The notes beneath the pieces were generated by a model. The model was not told where the DNA came from. It searched no databases and saw only the letters and a program-made list of their open reading frames with translations. The translations under genes were made by a program, and so were the position numbers. A stretch of DNA of 64,000 bases from Paraburkholderia tropica (GTDB taxonomy: Bacteria > Pseudomonadota > Gammaproteobacteria > Burkholderiales > Burkholderiaceae), in the NCBI RefSeq assembly GCF_914484835.1, contig NZ_CAJZAR010000068.1, forward strand, positions 186,001 through 250,000, in the 5' to 3' direction. Positions 17,250 to 26,590 of this stretch are shown piece by piece; position 1 is the first letter of the stretch; every line of letters starts with the position of its first letter.

Positions 17250-18800
17250 TCAAACCGCAAACACCCCAACCGCGCCCTGCAAGCGCACCGCCTGCTCATC
17301 GAGCGCGTGCGCGGCGGCGGCCGCCTCTTCCACGAGCGCGGCGTTTTGCTGCGTGACCTGATCCATCTGCGCGATGGCCTGATTGACCTGTTCGAGTCCG
17401 CGGCTTTGTTCGTTCGATGCCTGTGCGATGGTCTCGAACACGTCTTTCGCGGTCGCGATATCGGCGCGCAAACGCGTCATCGTCGCGCCGACATCATGCG
17501 CGCGCGTCACGCCGCCCGAGATCGACGTCGTCGATTGCTCGATCAACTCCTTGATCTCCTTCGCGGCCGTCGACGAGCGCTGCGCGAGCGAACGCACTTC
17601 CGATGCAACCACCGCGAAGCCGCGCCCTTCCGTGCCCGCGCGCGCCGCCTCGACTGCCGCGTTGAGCGCGAGAATATTGGTCTGGAATGCAATGCCTTCG
17701 ATGATCGCGGTAATCGACGCGATCTTTTCCGCGCTGCCCGACGCCTCGTTCATCGTCTCGATCATTTGCGACGACATCGCATTGCCCGCATTCACGGCGT
17801 CCATCGCGCGCACGATCACTTCGCACGCGTGGCGCGCGTTGTCGGCGTTCTGGCGCACGGCCTCGGTGAGTTCATGCGTGGTCGCCGAGGTTTCTTCGAG
17901 CGCCGCCGCCTGTTGCTCGGTGCGCGACGACAAATCCGTGTTGCCCGCCGCGATCTGCGAGGCGCCCACCTTCACGGCTTCCACGCCTTGCGTGACCGAA
18001 CCGACGATCGTCTGCAACGATGTCTGCATCGCATCCATCGCCGCGAGCAGGCGGCCGGTTTCGTCGGTGCGATCGCGTTCGATACGGCTGTCGAGACGGC
18101 CGGCGGCAATCGCCTGCGCGGTGTCGACCGCGCGCGCGAGCGGATCGCGAATCGCCTTGACCAGCCAGCGCCCCGCGAGGCCCGCGCACAACACCGCGAG
18201 CGCAGCGGCCAGCGCAACGCTCACATAGATCGTGTGGCGCAGCGCCGCGAGTTCCGCGGTGCGCGTGTCGATGCGCTGGCTCTCGGCCTTGTCGAGTGCA
18301 TCGACAGCGGCAATCATGTCGCCCGTGCCCAGATAGCTGCCGAAGCTTTCGGTCAGCGCGCTCAACTGTGCGAGCGTGGCGCTGCCCTCGTTCACGTGCG
18401 TGCGCATCGCGAGCATCGGATCGACGACTTTCGTTTCCCACGCGTCGTACTGCGCGACGGCCGTATCGATGAGCTGATTGCGCTCCGTGTCGGCGGGATC
18501 GAGCGCCTTGATCGCGGCCATGCGCGTGCGGAAATCGCCGATGTGATCGACCTTCCACTTCATATGGCCGGGCTGGCCGTCGAGGTTATAAGCGAGCAGC
18601 GCCCAGATGATGTTCAGATAATCGGCGTTCGCATCTTTCACGAGCCGCTGCGCCTGCACCGACACGGCGTTTTGCTGCTGCTTCTGATCGATGGCGTTGA
18701 GGCCGTACCAGCACACGGCCGAGCTCACGAGAAACACGGCGATAACGACGCAGAACGCCGAGGTCAACTTCTTGCCGATCGAAAGGTTCTGCATCTTCAT
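17250..18800 (-). CDS. methyl-accepting chemotaxis protein
   Basis: 516 residues. TM1 at about 12-32, a helical periplasmic ligand domain of about 155 residues, TM2 at about 190-212, a HAMP domain, then the signalling domain with the conserved hairpin tip (AFQTNILALNAAVEAARAG). The C-terminus ends in LQGAVGVFAV and has no CheR/CheB-docking pentapeptide. It would sense an unknown small molecule and control CheA. Two ATGs (18800 and 18794) are equally plausible starts; the frame upstream to 18872 begins with TTG and is not signal-like. Confidence 0.9.
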   Translation of the reverse strand: MKMQNLSIGKKLTSAFCVVIAVFLVSSAVCWYGLNAIDQKQQQNAVSVQAQRLVKDANADYLNIIWALLAYNLDGQPGHMKWKVDHIGDFRTRMAAIKALDPADTERNQLIDTAVAQYDAWETKVVDPMLAMRTHVNEGSATLAQLSALTESFGSYLGTGDMIAAVDALDKAESQRIDTRTAELAALRHTIYVSVALAAALAVLCAGLAGRWLVKAIRDPLARAVDTAQAIAAGRLDSRIERDRTDETGRLLAAMDAMQTSLQTIVGSVTQGVEAVKVGASQIAAGNTDLSSRTEQQAAALEETSATTHELTEAVRQNADNARHACEVIVRAMDAVNAGNAMSSQMIETMNEASGSAEKIASITAIIEGIAFQTNILALNAAVEAARAGTEGRGFAVVASEVRSLAQRSSTAAKEIKELIEQSTTSISGGVTRAHDVGATMTRLRADIATAKDVFETIAQASNEQSRGLEQVNQAIAQMDQVTQQNAALVEEAAAAAHALDEQAVRLQGAVGVFAV

Positions 18801-18988
18801 GTTCAGGTTGGAATCGAAACCGGCCGCGAGCTTTGGCTCACGGGCAATCAAAATTGTAATACGGTATACCAACCAGAATTCGCCGACAAGCGCTTTCGTG
18901 ACGAGCGCGCGAAGGTGTGGCGTGGAAAATGGGGCGGAATATCGCCGGGTCTTCGAGTGTTGTCGTCGAATCCAGCAAGGAGATTGCC

Positions 18989-19831
18989 ATGCACGCTGCC
19001 ATTCGCCACAGCACGGTCACGACGTCACACGGTTCGATTGCGTTTCAGGAAAGCGGCGCGGGCGCGCGCGCCGTGTTGTTTATCCACGGCAATTCGTCGT
19101 GCAGCGAGGTTTTCAGGCAGCAGTTACGCGGACGGCTCGCACACGGGCGACGCCTGATCGCGCTCGACCTGCCCGGACACGGTCTATCGAGCAATGCGCC
19201 CGATCCGTCGCGCACTTATACGCGCGGCGGTTTCGCGGATGCCGCGGTCGAATTGCTGCAAACACTCGATATCGCCGAAGCGGTGGTGGTCGGCTGGTCG
19301 CTCGGCGGGCATATCGGCATCGACATGCTCACGCGCTATGCGGGCATGCACGGGCTGATGATCGTCGGGACGCCGCCGGTCGGCCGCGACACCATGCGCG
19401 AAGGCTTCATGGGATTGCCGCAAGCGGGCGCGGCGGGCCGCAAAACGCTGTCCGATGCCGATATCGACGGCTTCATGCAGGCGATATTCGGCGAGCCACC
19501 CGAGCCTTTCCTGAGAGATGCCATGATTCGCTCGGATGGCCGCTTTCGCGAGCATCTTTTTCAGGCCATGCGCGCCGACGATTACGCCGATCAACGCGTG
19601 CTGGTCAAAAACAGCGCCGTGCCCATTGCGGTGCTGAACGGCGCCGACGACAAGATCATCAATCTCGACTACCTCGATCGCGTGGCATTTCGCAATCTCT
19701 GGGAAGCACGCTGCCATCGGCTGCCCGACGCCGGACACGCGCCGTTCTGGCAGCAAGCGGCGCATTTCGATAGCGTGCTCGAACGCTTTCTCGACGATGT
19801 GGAATCGGGACGCGCGGCGCGCCCGATTTGA
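18989..19831 (+). CDS. alpha/beta-fold hydrolase
   Basis: 280 residues. Oxyanion region FIHGNSS, nucleophile elbow GWSLGG (Ser in G-x-S-x-G), a cap region around 150-200, the acid residue probably in GADDKI and the catalytic His in DAGHAPFW. It is a cytosolic esterase/lipase-like or epoxide-hydrolase-like enzyme with unknown substrate. AAGGAG precedes the ATG at 18989. The gene is divergent from the chemoreceptor and has its own promoter region. Confidence 0.82.
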   Translation: MHAAIRHSTVTTSHGSIAFQESGAGARAVLFIHGNSSCSEVFRQQLRGRLAHGRRLIALDLPGHGLSSNAPDPSRTYTRGGFADAAVELLQTLDIAEAVVVGWSLGGHIGIDMLTRYAGMHGLMIVGTPPVGRDTMREGFMGLPQAGAAGRKTLSDADIDGFMQAIFGEPPEPFLRDAMIRSDGRFREHLFQAMRADDYADQRVLVKNSAVPIAVLNGADDKIINLDYLDRVAFRNLWEARCHRLPDAGHAPFWQQAAHFDSVLERFLDDVESGRAARPI

Positions 19832-19891
19832 GCGGCCGCTCTCAATGTCCACAATAATTCGTCACCCTAACTTATTTGCCGGTCCGCATTC

Positions 19892-21472
19892 TCACCGCAA
19901 CCCCGACGCCGCCTCCACCTTGAAAATCGAAACCGCCGCGCGCAGCGTTTCGGCCTGATCGGCCAGCGCCTGCGCGGCGGCGCTCGCCTGTTCAACGAGC
20001 GCGGCGTTCTGTTGCGTGACTTCGTCCATCTGGGTCACGGCGGTGTTGACCTGCTCGATGCCCGTCGTCTGCTCGACCGAAGCGGACGTGATCTCGCCCA
20101 TGATGTCGGTCACGCGCTGCACCGAGCGCACGACCTCGTGCATGGTTTGCCCCGCGTCCTGCACGAGCGCCGACCCGGTCCGCACATGAGAGACCGACGT
20201 TTCGATCAGCTCCTTGATCTCTTTCGCCGCCCCGGCGCTGCGCTGCGCGAGCGCGCGCACTTCGCCCGCCACGACCGCGAAGCCGCGCCCTTCCTCGCCC
20301 GCGCGCGCCGCTTCGACGGCGGCATTGAGCGCGAGAATATTGGTCTGAAACGCAATCCCTTCGATAACCGAAATAATCTCGACGACCCTCGACGAACTCG
20401 ACGAAATATCCTCCATCGTGCTGACGACGCGGCGCACCACATCGCCGCCCGACGTCGCCGTCTGCGAGGCGGTGCCCGCCAGCGTGCTGCCCTGGCGCGC
20501 GTTGTCGGTGTTCGCTTTCACGGTCGACGTCAACTCTTCCATGCTCGCGGCGGTCTGTTCGAGCGACGCGGCCTGTTCTTCCGTGCGCTGCGAGAGATCG
20601 AGATTGCCCTGCGCGATCTCACCCGCCGCCGACGCAATCGATTCCGCCGAAGTCTTGATGTCGGTGACGATGCGGGTTAGCTGCGCGCGCATCGCTTCGA
20701 GCGAGGCCATCAGGCTGCGGTCGTCGCCCTGCGTCAACGTAATCGGCACGAGCAGATTGCCCGCCGCGATCTGCCCGGCGATGTGTTGCGCCTCGCTGGG
20801 CTCGCCGCCCAACTGACGCAGCACGCTGCGCGTCAGCACCACCGCCGTGACAATCGCCACAAGAACTGCCAGCGCAACCAGCGCGCCGACCAGCATGCGG
20901 ATGCTCGCATAAGTCGCAATCGCTTCCTTGTGCGACCTGGCGTTCTGCTCGTCGGCCTGCTCCGCGAGCGCGACGGCCTTGGCGAGCCACACGCGCTGAG
21001 GCGGCCGCGCTTCGTGCATGATCGTGCGGGTCGCGCCCGCGATATCGCTGGCGAGCGCAAGGTCGATGGCCTTGTTCATCGGCGGGACGGCTTGCGCTTC
21101 GAGTTGATCGACTTCGGCCAGCAGCTTGCGCTCGGTGTCGCCCGTGGCGGGTTCCTGCTGGAACATCTCGCGCAGCTGCCGCGACGCATCGGCGTAAATG
21201 CGATCCTGTTTGCGGATGCGCTCGACTTCGGCGAGCAGATCCTGGTGGCTCTCCAGGAATGCGAGGTTGCGCACCGCAATCGCACGGTCCTGAATCGACG
21301 ACTTCAATACATTGGCGAGGCGCGATTCGGTATTGTTGACGCGCGCGATCTCGTCGAGCCGGCTATTCAGTTGCGAAAGGCCGTAGAACGCCACGCCGGC
21401 CACGCCGAGCAGCAGGAAGGTCAGCAAGGAAAAACCCGCAATCAAACGCGTCGACAACTTCGTATTCTTCAT
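19892..21472 (-). CDS. methyl-accepting chemotaxis protein
   Basis: 526 residues in the Tar/Tsr layout: TM1 at about 10-32, a four-helix-type ligand domain to about 188, TM2 at about 190-210 (MLVGALVALAVLVAIVTAVV), HAMP, then the signalling domain with AFQTNILALNAAVEAARAG. The C-terminus ends in KVEAASGLR without an NWETF-like pentapeptide, so adaptation would rely on other receptors. GGAGG lies just before the ATG at 21470-21472. The ligand is unknown. It shares the signalling-tip sequence with the receptor at 17250-18800, but the ligand domains differ. Confidence 0.9.
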   Translation of the reverse strand: MKNTKLSTRLIAGFSLLTFLLLGVAGVAFYGLSQLNSRLDEIARVNNTESRLANVLKSSIQDRAIAVRNLAFLESHQDLLAEVERIRKQDRIYADASRQLREMFQQEPATGDTERKLLAEVDQLEAQAVPPMNKAIDLALASDIAGATRTIMHEARPPQRVWLAKAVALAEQADEQNARSHKEAIATYASIRMLVGALVALAVLVAIVTAVVLTRSVLRQLGGEPSEAQHIAGQIAAGNLLVPITLTQGDDRSLMASLEAMRAQLTRIVTDIKTSAESIASAAGEIAQGNLDLSQRTEEQAASLEQTAASMEELTSTVKANTDNARQGSTLAGTASQTATSGGDVVRRVVSTMEDISSSSSRVVEIISVIEGIAFQTNILALNAAVEAARAGEEGRGFAVVAGEVRALAQRSAGAAKEIKELIETSVSHVRTGSALVQDAGQTMHEVVRSVQRVTDIMGEITSASVEQTTGIEQVNTAVTQMDEVTQQNAALVEQASAAAQALADQAETLRAAVSIFKVEAASGLR

Positions 21473-21707
21473 AGGCCTCCCTGGGCAGATGCGCGTCACG
21501 CAGATGTGCTGAATACGTCTGTGGTTACGGCATGGCGTCGGGCTTCTGAAGGGTTTTCGAAAGCTCTTTTTCTAATATGATTCGCGCAAAGGTTTGCGCG
21601 CTGCTTCAGCCCGTGTTTAAGATTCAGACAAGCAATAAAATAGTGCCGGAATCGGCGGCAAGATGTCGGATGGGTATCCGTGCTTTTGCGAGGAGAAATC
21701 GACTTTC

Positions 21708-22229
21708 ATGAGCGCCCAACACGAATCGGCAAAACGGTCTTTTGCGCGGATCCAGTTCGGCTGGCTGGGCTACATGATTTACTCGGCGGCGTGCGCTTAT
21801 GCGCTGATGCTGGCGTTTGATCCGCTGGTCACGCAGACGTTGGCGGTCAACTTTCGCGGCAACCATGCCGCCCCGCCGATGACGCGCGTTCATTGGATCG
21901 GAGCGGCATTGGCCGTATGTTTCTATTTCGCGGGCGCGGTCTGCGCCGGCTGTATCGAGCGCACCGGCGCATGGCGGTTGAAGCGCGAGGCAATCGTCGC
22001 GGCGCTGAGCGTCGCGACGGCCTTGCGCGGGATCGGCCTGTTCCTGCTTCCGATCGTCGCGACGATCGCCACCGGCGCGGCACTCATCGCGGCGGGTCTG
22101 CATGGCGCTACGCTATTCATCGTGCCAATCGGCGCCCTGCTCGCGAACTGGTTGTGCTTCATCGCCGTGGCGTGGTTTCGCCCGTCGCAAATCACATCAC
22201 ACGAACGCCGCAATCGCCGATCAACATGA
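21708..22229 (+). CDS. hypothetical four-TM membrane protein
   Basis: A 173-residue protein with about four hydrophobic segments (near 20-40, 65-90, 105-130 and 135-155) and a basic C-terminus. AGGAG lies 12-13 bp before the ATG at 21708. Its last 38 bp overlap the 3' end of the convergent pentapeptide-repeat gene. No family is recognised. Confidence 0.6.
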   Translation: MSAQHESAKRSFARIQFGWLGYMIYSAACAYALMLAFDPLVTQTLAVNFRGNHAAPPMTRVHWIGAALAVCFYFAGAVCAGCIERTGAWRLKREAIVAALSVATALRGIGLFLLPIVATIATGAALIAAGLHGATLFIVPIGALLANWLCFIAVAWFRPSQITSHERRNRRST

Positions 22230-22908
22230 CCGCCTGATCGACAGAAAGAATCGTGCCTTTCAGATGCTGCTGGACGTCCGACAAACGCAGACCGCTGAGG
22301 TCGACCTGGCGCAGATCGGCACCGTCGAAACGCGTATTCAGCAGGCGCACGTTGCCAAGACTGCCGCCGTCGAACACGGCGTCGCGGAAGTCGCAATCCG
22401 CCAGATCGGCATCGGAGAAATTCAGTTTCTCGAGTGTTTGTTTGCGAAACGACAGTCCTCGGAGCGTAGCGCCCACGAGCAGCGATTCATGGAAACTCAG
22501 GCCCAATGCGCGAGTATCGATGAAACGCGCGCCCGTCAATTTCACTTCGGTGAACAGGGTCGAGCCGAGTTTGGCGCCGGTCCAATCGGTATTATTCAAA
22601 TCGCTGCGGATAAATCGCGCATCGCCCGCATTCGAATAACGGAAGCTCGCCGACGCGCCTTTGCAGCCGACCCATCGCGTTCGCGACAAATCGCTGTGTT
22701 CGAAACGGGTCTGGCCGATATGGCATTGAGCGAATCGCGCCGCGCGAAAATCCAGATTGGAAAGATCCTCGCCTTCGAAATCGCAGCGCTCGAAAGTCGG
22801 TTCGTCGCCGGCCGCTCGCAGTGCGCGAGCCAACTCGTCGCGCGTGAAGCTCATTTCGGTGAACACCTCGCCGTTGCCGGCCGACGGGTCGTTTGCGTGA
22901 TTGCTCAT
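22192..22908 (-). CDS. pentapeptide-repeat protein
   Basis: 238 residues. From about residue 40 it shows repeats of the A(D/N)Lxx type (CDFEG-EDLSN-LDFRA-ARFAQ and so on) interrupted by a looser section, then a closing segment that ends in GDCGVRVM. Such repeats fold into a right-handed quadrilateral beta helix. Some members protect DNA gyrase (Qnr/MfpA) and others are secreted effectors; nothing here decides between these roles. The ATG at 22906-22908 is the first that leaves a normal N-terminus. Its 3' end overlaps the convergent membrane protein gene. Confidence 0.8.
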   Translation of the reverse strand: MSNHANDPSAGNGEVFTEMSFTRDELARALRAAGDEPTFERCDFEGEDLSNLDFRAARFAQCHIGQTRFEHSDLSRTRWVGCKGASASFRYSNAGDARFIRSDLNNTDWTGAKLGSTLFTEVKLTGARFIDTRALGLSFHESLLVGATLRGLSFRKQTLEKLNFSDADLADCDFRDAVFDGGSLGNVRLLNTRFDGADLRQVDLSGLRLSDVQQHLKGTILSVDQAVMLIGDCGVRVM

Positions 22909-23140
22909 CGGTACACATCCCATTCGCGAGGAGCGCGCATGGAAACCACGGTGCGCCCCCTCGACTTGTGAAAGTAAGGTTGACGCCGCGGCATGCATAG
23001 AACCCCTCATGGGGCGCAGGAGATACCAACCTGCCACTCTATTTTCGGCGAGACGAATTCTACCGCCCGCGCGATCCGCTTCGCAACGGCAAGCGCGCGA
23101 ATTGCATACGAATCACACGCGCATCACGCGGGCGTGGCGA

Positions 23141-23884
23141 CTAGAATTCCTGACGCGTCGGGCGAATCACGATCTCGTTGATATCGACGTCCGCCGGTTG
23201 TTCGATGGCGAACGCGATCGCACGCGCCACCGATTCGGCGGGCACGGCCTGCTTGTAAAAGTCGAGCACGGTTTGCTGCGCGGTCCCTGTCGTGCTGTGT
23301 TTCAGCTCGCTATCGACGGCGCCGGGTTCAATCGACGTTACGCGAATATTCTCGCCCACTTCCTGGCGCAGCCCTTCGGAAATCGCGCGCACCGCGAACT
23401 TGGTGCCCGAATACACCGTGCCGCCCGGCGCAAAAACCTTGATGCCCGCCACCGAACTGAGATTGATGAAATGGCCGCTTTGCTGTTGCAGGAAACGCGG
23501 CAGCGCGGCGGCAATACCGTATAGCGTGCCTTTGATATTCACGTCGATCATCGCGTCCCATTCGTCGGTGTTCACCTCGGCCATCGGACGAATCGGCATC
23601 AGCCCCGCATTGTTGATCAGCACGTCGAGACGCCCGAAGTCGGTCACGACCGCCGCCACCACGCGCTCCACCTGTGCCTTGTCGGTGACGTCGAGCGCAT
23701 AGGCTTTCGCGCGTCCGCCTGCGGATTCGATTTCCGCGACCAGTTCGTCGAGCCGATCCGTGCGGCGCGCGGCGACGGCCACGTGCGCGCCCTGCGCCGC
23801 GAGATGACGCGCGGTCACCGCGCCGATGCCACTGCTCGCGCCGGTAATCAGCACGACCTTGCTTTCAATGTTCTTGCTCATCAC
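23141..23884 (-). CDS. SDR-family oxidoreductase
   Basis: 247 residues, classical short-chain dehydrogenase. NAD(P)-binding TGASSGIGAVTAR, then NNAGLMP, the catalytic Ser in NLSSVAG and Tyr/Lys in YSGTKFAV. The Arg pair after strand 2 (AARRTDR) points to NADPH. Its ATG overlaps the stop of the upstream old-yellow-enzyme gene by 4 bp, so the two are translationally coupled and probably act on related carbonyl or enone substrates. The substrate is not known. Confidence 0.88.
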   Translation of the reverse strand: MMSKNIESKVVLITGASSGIGAVTARHLAAQGAHVAVAARRTDRLDELVAEIESAGGRAKAYALDVTDKAQVERVVAAVVTDFGRLDVLINNAGLMPIRPMAEVNTDEWDAMIDVNIKGTLYGIAAALPRFLQQQSGHFINLSSVAGIKVFAPGGTVYSGTKFAVRAISEGLRQEVGENIRVTSIEPGAVDSELKHSTTGTAQQTVLDFYKQAVPAESVARAIAFAIEQPADVDINEIVIRPTRQEF

Positions 23885-25035
23885 AGAACCTCTTCGGTAG
23901 CGATACGTTGGGATGCACTGTAGGTCGGATAATCGGTCAAGCCTTTTTCCGTGCCGCCATACAGCGTGGCGGCGTCGACTGCGTTAAGCGGCCAGCCGTT
24001 TGCAATGCGCGCGGGCAAATCGGGGTTCGCAATAAAAGGACGGCCGAATGCAATCAGATCCGCGAGGCCGCTTGCCAGCAGCCGCGCGCCGCGTTCCGCC
24101 GTATAGCGCCCCGCATAGAGAATGCGGCCGCGGAATGTCCCGCGCACGGCACGGCGGAAATCTTCCGGCAGCTCGGGCGCGTTGTCCCAATCGGCTTCCG
24201 CAATCGAGAGATACGCCACGCCGACTTCGTCGAGAATCTTGATGGCTTCGATATAGGTGCGATGCGGATCGTCCTCGACGAGACCGATATACACGCGGTC
24301 CTCATCGGTACCGGCGAACAGCGGCGCGAAGCGCACGCCCAATCGGCCCGGACCAACGACTTTCGCCACCGCCTCGACGACTTCACGCAGAAAGCGTAGA
24401 CGGTTTTGCAGCGAGCCGCCGTATTCGTCGTCGCGCTGATTCGAATGCGCGGAAATAAACTGATTGACGAGATAACCGTTGGCCGCGTGAATTTCCACGC
24501 CGTCGAAACCGGCGGCGAGCGCGTTGCGCGCGGCCTGCGCATAAAACTCGACGATTTCGCCGATCTCCGCCGTGGTCAGCGCGCGCGGCACCGGCGGCGC
24601 GACCAACGTGCCCGTGTCGGGGCCGGTTGCAATGAAAGCCTTCGCTTGCTTCGCCTGAATCGCCGAGGGCGCGACCGGCGCCGTGCCGTCCGGCTGCAGC
24701 GCGTTGTGCGACACGCGGCCCACGTGCCAGAGCTGCGCGAACATGATGCCGCCTGCTTCGTGCACGGCGTCGGTGACCTTGCGCCAGCCCGCGATCTGCG
24801 CCTCGCTGTAGATGCCCGGCGTCCACGCATAACCCTGCCCGCGCGGCTCGATCTGCGTGCCTTCGCTCACGATCAGCCCGGCACTCGCACGCTGACGATA
24901 GTAGTCGGCCATCAGGTCGGTCGCAACGTCGCCATCGCGCGCGCTGCGCTGACGCGTGAGCGGCGGCAGCACGATGCGGTTCTTGAGTCGATACGGTCCG
25001 AGCGTTGCGGATTCAAATAATTCGGAGTGCTGCAT
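23881..25035 (-). CDS. nemA: old yellow enzyme, N-ethylmaleimide-reductase type
   Basis: 384 residues, an FMN-dependent ene-reductase in the NemA group. Seen are the N-terminal KNRIVLPPLTR, the HAANGYLVNQF motif with the substrate-binding His/Asn pair, and the FMN-barrel signature QRDDEYGGSLQNR. It reduces electrophilic C=C bonds and nitro compounds with NADPH. AAGGAC precedes the ATG at 25033-25035. It lies downstream of the DJ-1 gene and nemR on the same strand, the same association as the E. coli nemRA operon. Confidence 0.88.
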   Translation of the reverse strand: MQHSELFESATLGPYRLKNRIVLPPLTRQRSARDGDVATDLMADYYRQRASAGLIVSEGTQIEPRGQGYAWTPGIYSEAQIAGWRKVTDAVHEAGGIMFAQLWHVGRVSHNALQPDGTAPVAPSAIQAKQAKAFIATGPDTGTLVAPPVPRALTTAEIGEIVEFYAQAARNALAAGFDGVEIHAANGYLVNQFISAHSNQRDDEYGGSLQNRLRFLREVVEAVAKVVGPGRLGVRFAPLFAGTDEDRVYIGLVEDDPHRTYIEAIKILDEVGVAYLSIAEADWDNAPELPEDFRRAVRGTFRGRILYAGRYTAERGARLLASGLADLIAFGRPFIANPDLPARIANGWPLNAVDAATLYGGTEKGLTDYPTYSASQRIATEEVL

Positions 25036-25119
25036 AACTAGTCCTTGAAACGTGTTGCGAGAGGGAGCGGGCGACATCGCCCGCACCGCGTGATATTCAT
25101 GCTGTCGATGACATCGACG

Positions 25120-25145
25120 GAGCCCTGTGCCGGGCTCTTGTTTTT
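25120..25145 (+). terminator. terminator-like hairpin reading on the plus strand between nemA and the DJ-1 gene
   Basis: gagccc ... gggctc with a 6-base loop followed by ttgttttt on the plus strand. It faces against the two minus-strand genes around it and could stop antisense transcription. On the minus strand it is a hairpin without a downstream T-run. Confidence 0.4.
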
Positions 25146-25157
25146 AGCGCAGGCTTT

Positions 25158-25850
25158 TTAGTGCTTACCAGCGAGCGCCGGATGCGCGAGCAACTCGACG
25201 GCAGCCGGACCCGAAGACGCCGGATTCTGGCCAGTGATCAGCACGCCGTCGGTCACGACATAGACCGCCCAATCGTCGAGCTTCGAATAGATGCCGCCCT
25301 TCGCCTTCAATTCGTCCTCGACGAGGAACGGCACCACGTCGGTCAGGCCCACGGCCTCTTCCTCGGTATTCGTGAAGCCCGTCACCTTGCGGCCTTCGAC
25401 GAGCGGACGGCCATCCGGCGTCTTCACGTGACGCAGCACGCCCGGCGCGTGGCACACGAGCGCCGTGGGCTTGCCGGCCGCGTGGAAAGACTGGATCAGC
25501 GCGATCGAAACCGGGTCTTCGGCCAGATCCCAGAGCGGGCCGTGGCCGCCCGGATAAAAGACCGCGTCGAAGTCGTCGTGCGAGACGCTGTCGAGACGCA
25601 CGGTGGCGGCAAGCTGCGCCTTCGCGACGGCATCGGCCTGGAAGCGATGCGTCAGTTCGGTCTGGAACGCCGGCTCGTCGCTTTTCGGGTCGAGCGGCGG
25701 CTGGCCGCCCTGCGGCGACGCGAGGACGATTTGCGCGCCCGCGTCCTGGAACGCGTAATAAGGCGCCGCGAGTTCTTCGAGCCAGAAGCCCGTCTTGCGG
25801 CCGGTGTTGCCCAGTTGATCGTGCGAGGTCAGAACCATCAGGACTTTCAT
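25158..25850 (-). CDS. DJ-1/PfpI family protein, Hsp31 / glyoxalase III type
   Basis: 230 residues. The nucleophile elbow ALVCHAPGVL carries the Cys and the adjacent His, and a conserved Glu lies near the N-terminal KTGFWLEELAAPYYAF, the pattern of class I glutamine-amidotransferase-like glyoxalases of the Hsp31 group. These convert methylglyoxal to lactate without glutathione. Its promoter region carries the same 18-bp palindrome as the nemR promoter, so it should be part of the NemR response. A terminator separates it from nemR. Confidence 0.86.
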   Translation of the reverse strand: MKVLMVLTSHDQLGNTGRKTGFWLEELAAPYYAFQDAGAQIVLASPQGGQPPLDPKSDEPAFQTELTHRFQADAVAKAQLAATVRLDSVSHDDFDAVFYPGGHGPLWDLAEDPVSIALIQSFHAAGKPTALVCHAPGVLRHVKTPDGRPLVEGRKVTGFTNTEEEAVGLTDVVPFLVEDELKAKGGIYSKLDDWAVYVVTDGVLITGQNPASSGPAAVELLAHPALAGKH

Positions 25851-25886
25851 GTTGCTTCTCCGTCGAGCGAGGCAATGCGCCCCATA

Positions 25887-25904
25887 TAGTAGACCGGTCG
25901 TCTA
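25887..25904. promoter_or_regulatory. NemR operator-like palindrome in front of the DJ-1 gene
   Basis: TAGTAGACCGGTCGTCTA, matching 17 of 18 bases of the site in front of nemR. It lies 36 bp upstream of the DJ-1 ATG, where a repressor would cover the promoter. It resembles the TAGACC/GGTCTA half-sites known for NemR. Confidence 0.75.
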
Positions 25905-25916
25905 GTAACCGGGCCT

Positions 25917-25943
25917 AAAAAAGGCACTTCCACCGAAGTGCCT
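25917..25943 (-). terminator. intrinsic terminator of nemR
   Basis: Minus strand: aggcactt, 6-base loop, aagtgcct, then a run of six T. It lies 24 bp past the nemR stop, so the DJ-1 gene needs its own promoter, which agrees with the separate operator at 25887. Confidence 0.85.
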
Positions 25944-25966
25944 GGAAAAAATCCGTTGCTACGCGT

Positions 25967-26572
25967 TCAGGACGGCAAATGCAGCGTCCGCCGCGTGGTG
26001 TCGAGCGCGACCTCGAAAGGCTGCAGATTGCGCACGATCTTGACCATCACGCTGGAGCCGAGCCAAAGCTGATACAGGCTTTGCGCGACGACGCGTGGTT
26101 CCGCGTCGACCGCGAGCGAGCCTTCGGCGACGCCCGCCTCGATGGCGCCCGCCAGCCGCGCGACGACGCCAGCCGTGCCGCGATTGAGCGTCGCCCGCAT
26201 GGCCTCGGACATATCGGCCACCTCGGCGCCCAGCTTCACGGCGAGGCATTTCCCCTGGCAGTCGAAAAACGACTGCGTTTCGCGCCAGGTTTGCCAGTAC
26301 TGCATCAGCCGTGCGGCCATGGTCATGCCGGGCAGGCTCAAGGTTGTGTCGAGTTCGGCGAGATAATCCTCGAAATAGCTGTCGAGCAAGGCCACGCCAA
26401 ACGCGTCTTTCGACGCGAAGTAATAGTAGAACGACCCCTTCGGCACGCCCGCCGCGGCGAGAATCTCGCTCAGGCCCACCGCCGCAAAGCCTTTCGCGCC
26501 GATGATGCTCTGCCCGATCGCGATGATTTTCTCGCGAACGTCAGCGGTTTCCGGGGTGAGGGTCGTTTCCAT
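25967..26572 (-). CDS. nemR: TetR-family redox/electrophile repressor NemR
   Basis: 201 residues: N-terminal helix-turn-helix (about 15-60; EILAAAGVPKGSFYYYFASK) and a ligand domain containing CQGKCLAVKLGAEVADMSE. This stretch is the mark of NemR; one of Cys105 and Cys109 is probably the counterpart of the cysteine that in E. coli senses HOCl, methylglyoxal and N-ethylmaleimide. It should repress itself and the downstream detoxification genes through the 18-bp palindromes. The ATG at 26570-26572 lies 18 bp from its own operator. Confidence 0.88.
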   Translation of the reverse strand: METTLTPETADVREKIIAIGQSIIGAKGFAAVGLSEILAAAGVPKGSFYYYFASKDAFGVALLDSYFEDYLAELDTTLSLPGMTMAARLMQYWQTWRETQSFFDCQGKCLAVKLGAEVADMSEAMRATLNRGTAGVVARLAGAIEAGVAEGSLAVDAEPRVVAQSLYQLWLGSSVMVKIVRNLQPFEVALDTTRRTLHLPS

Positions 26573-26590
26573 GGGTCGAACTATGGCACA

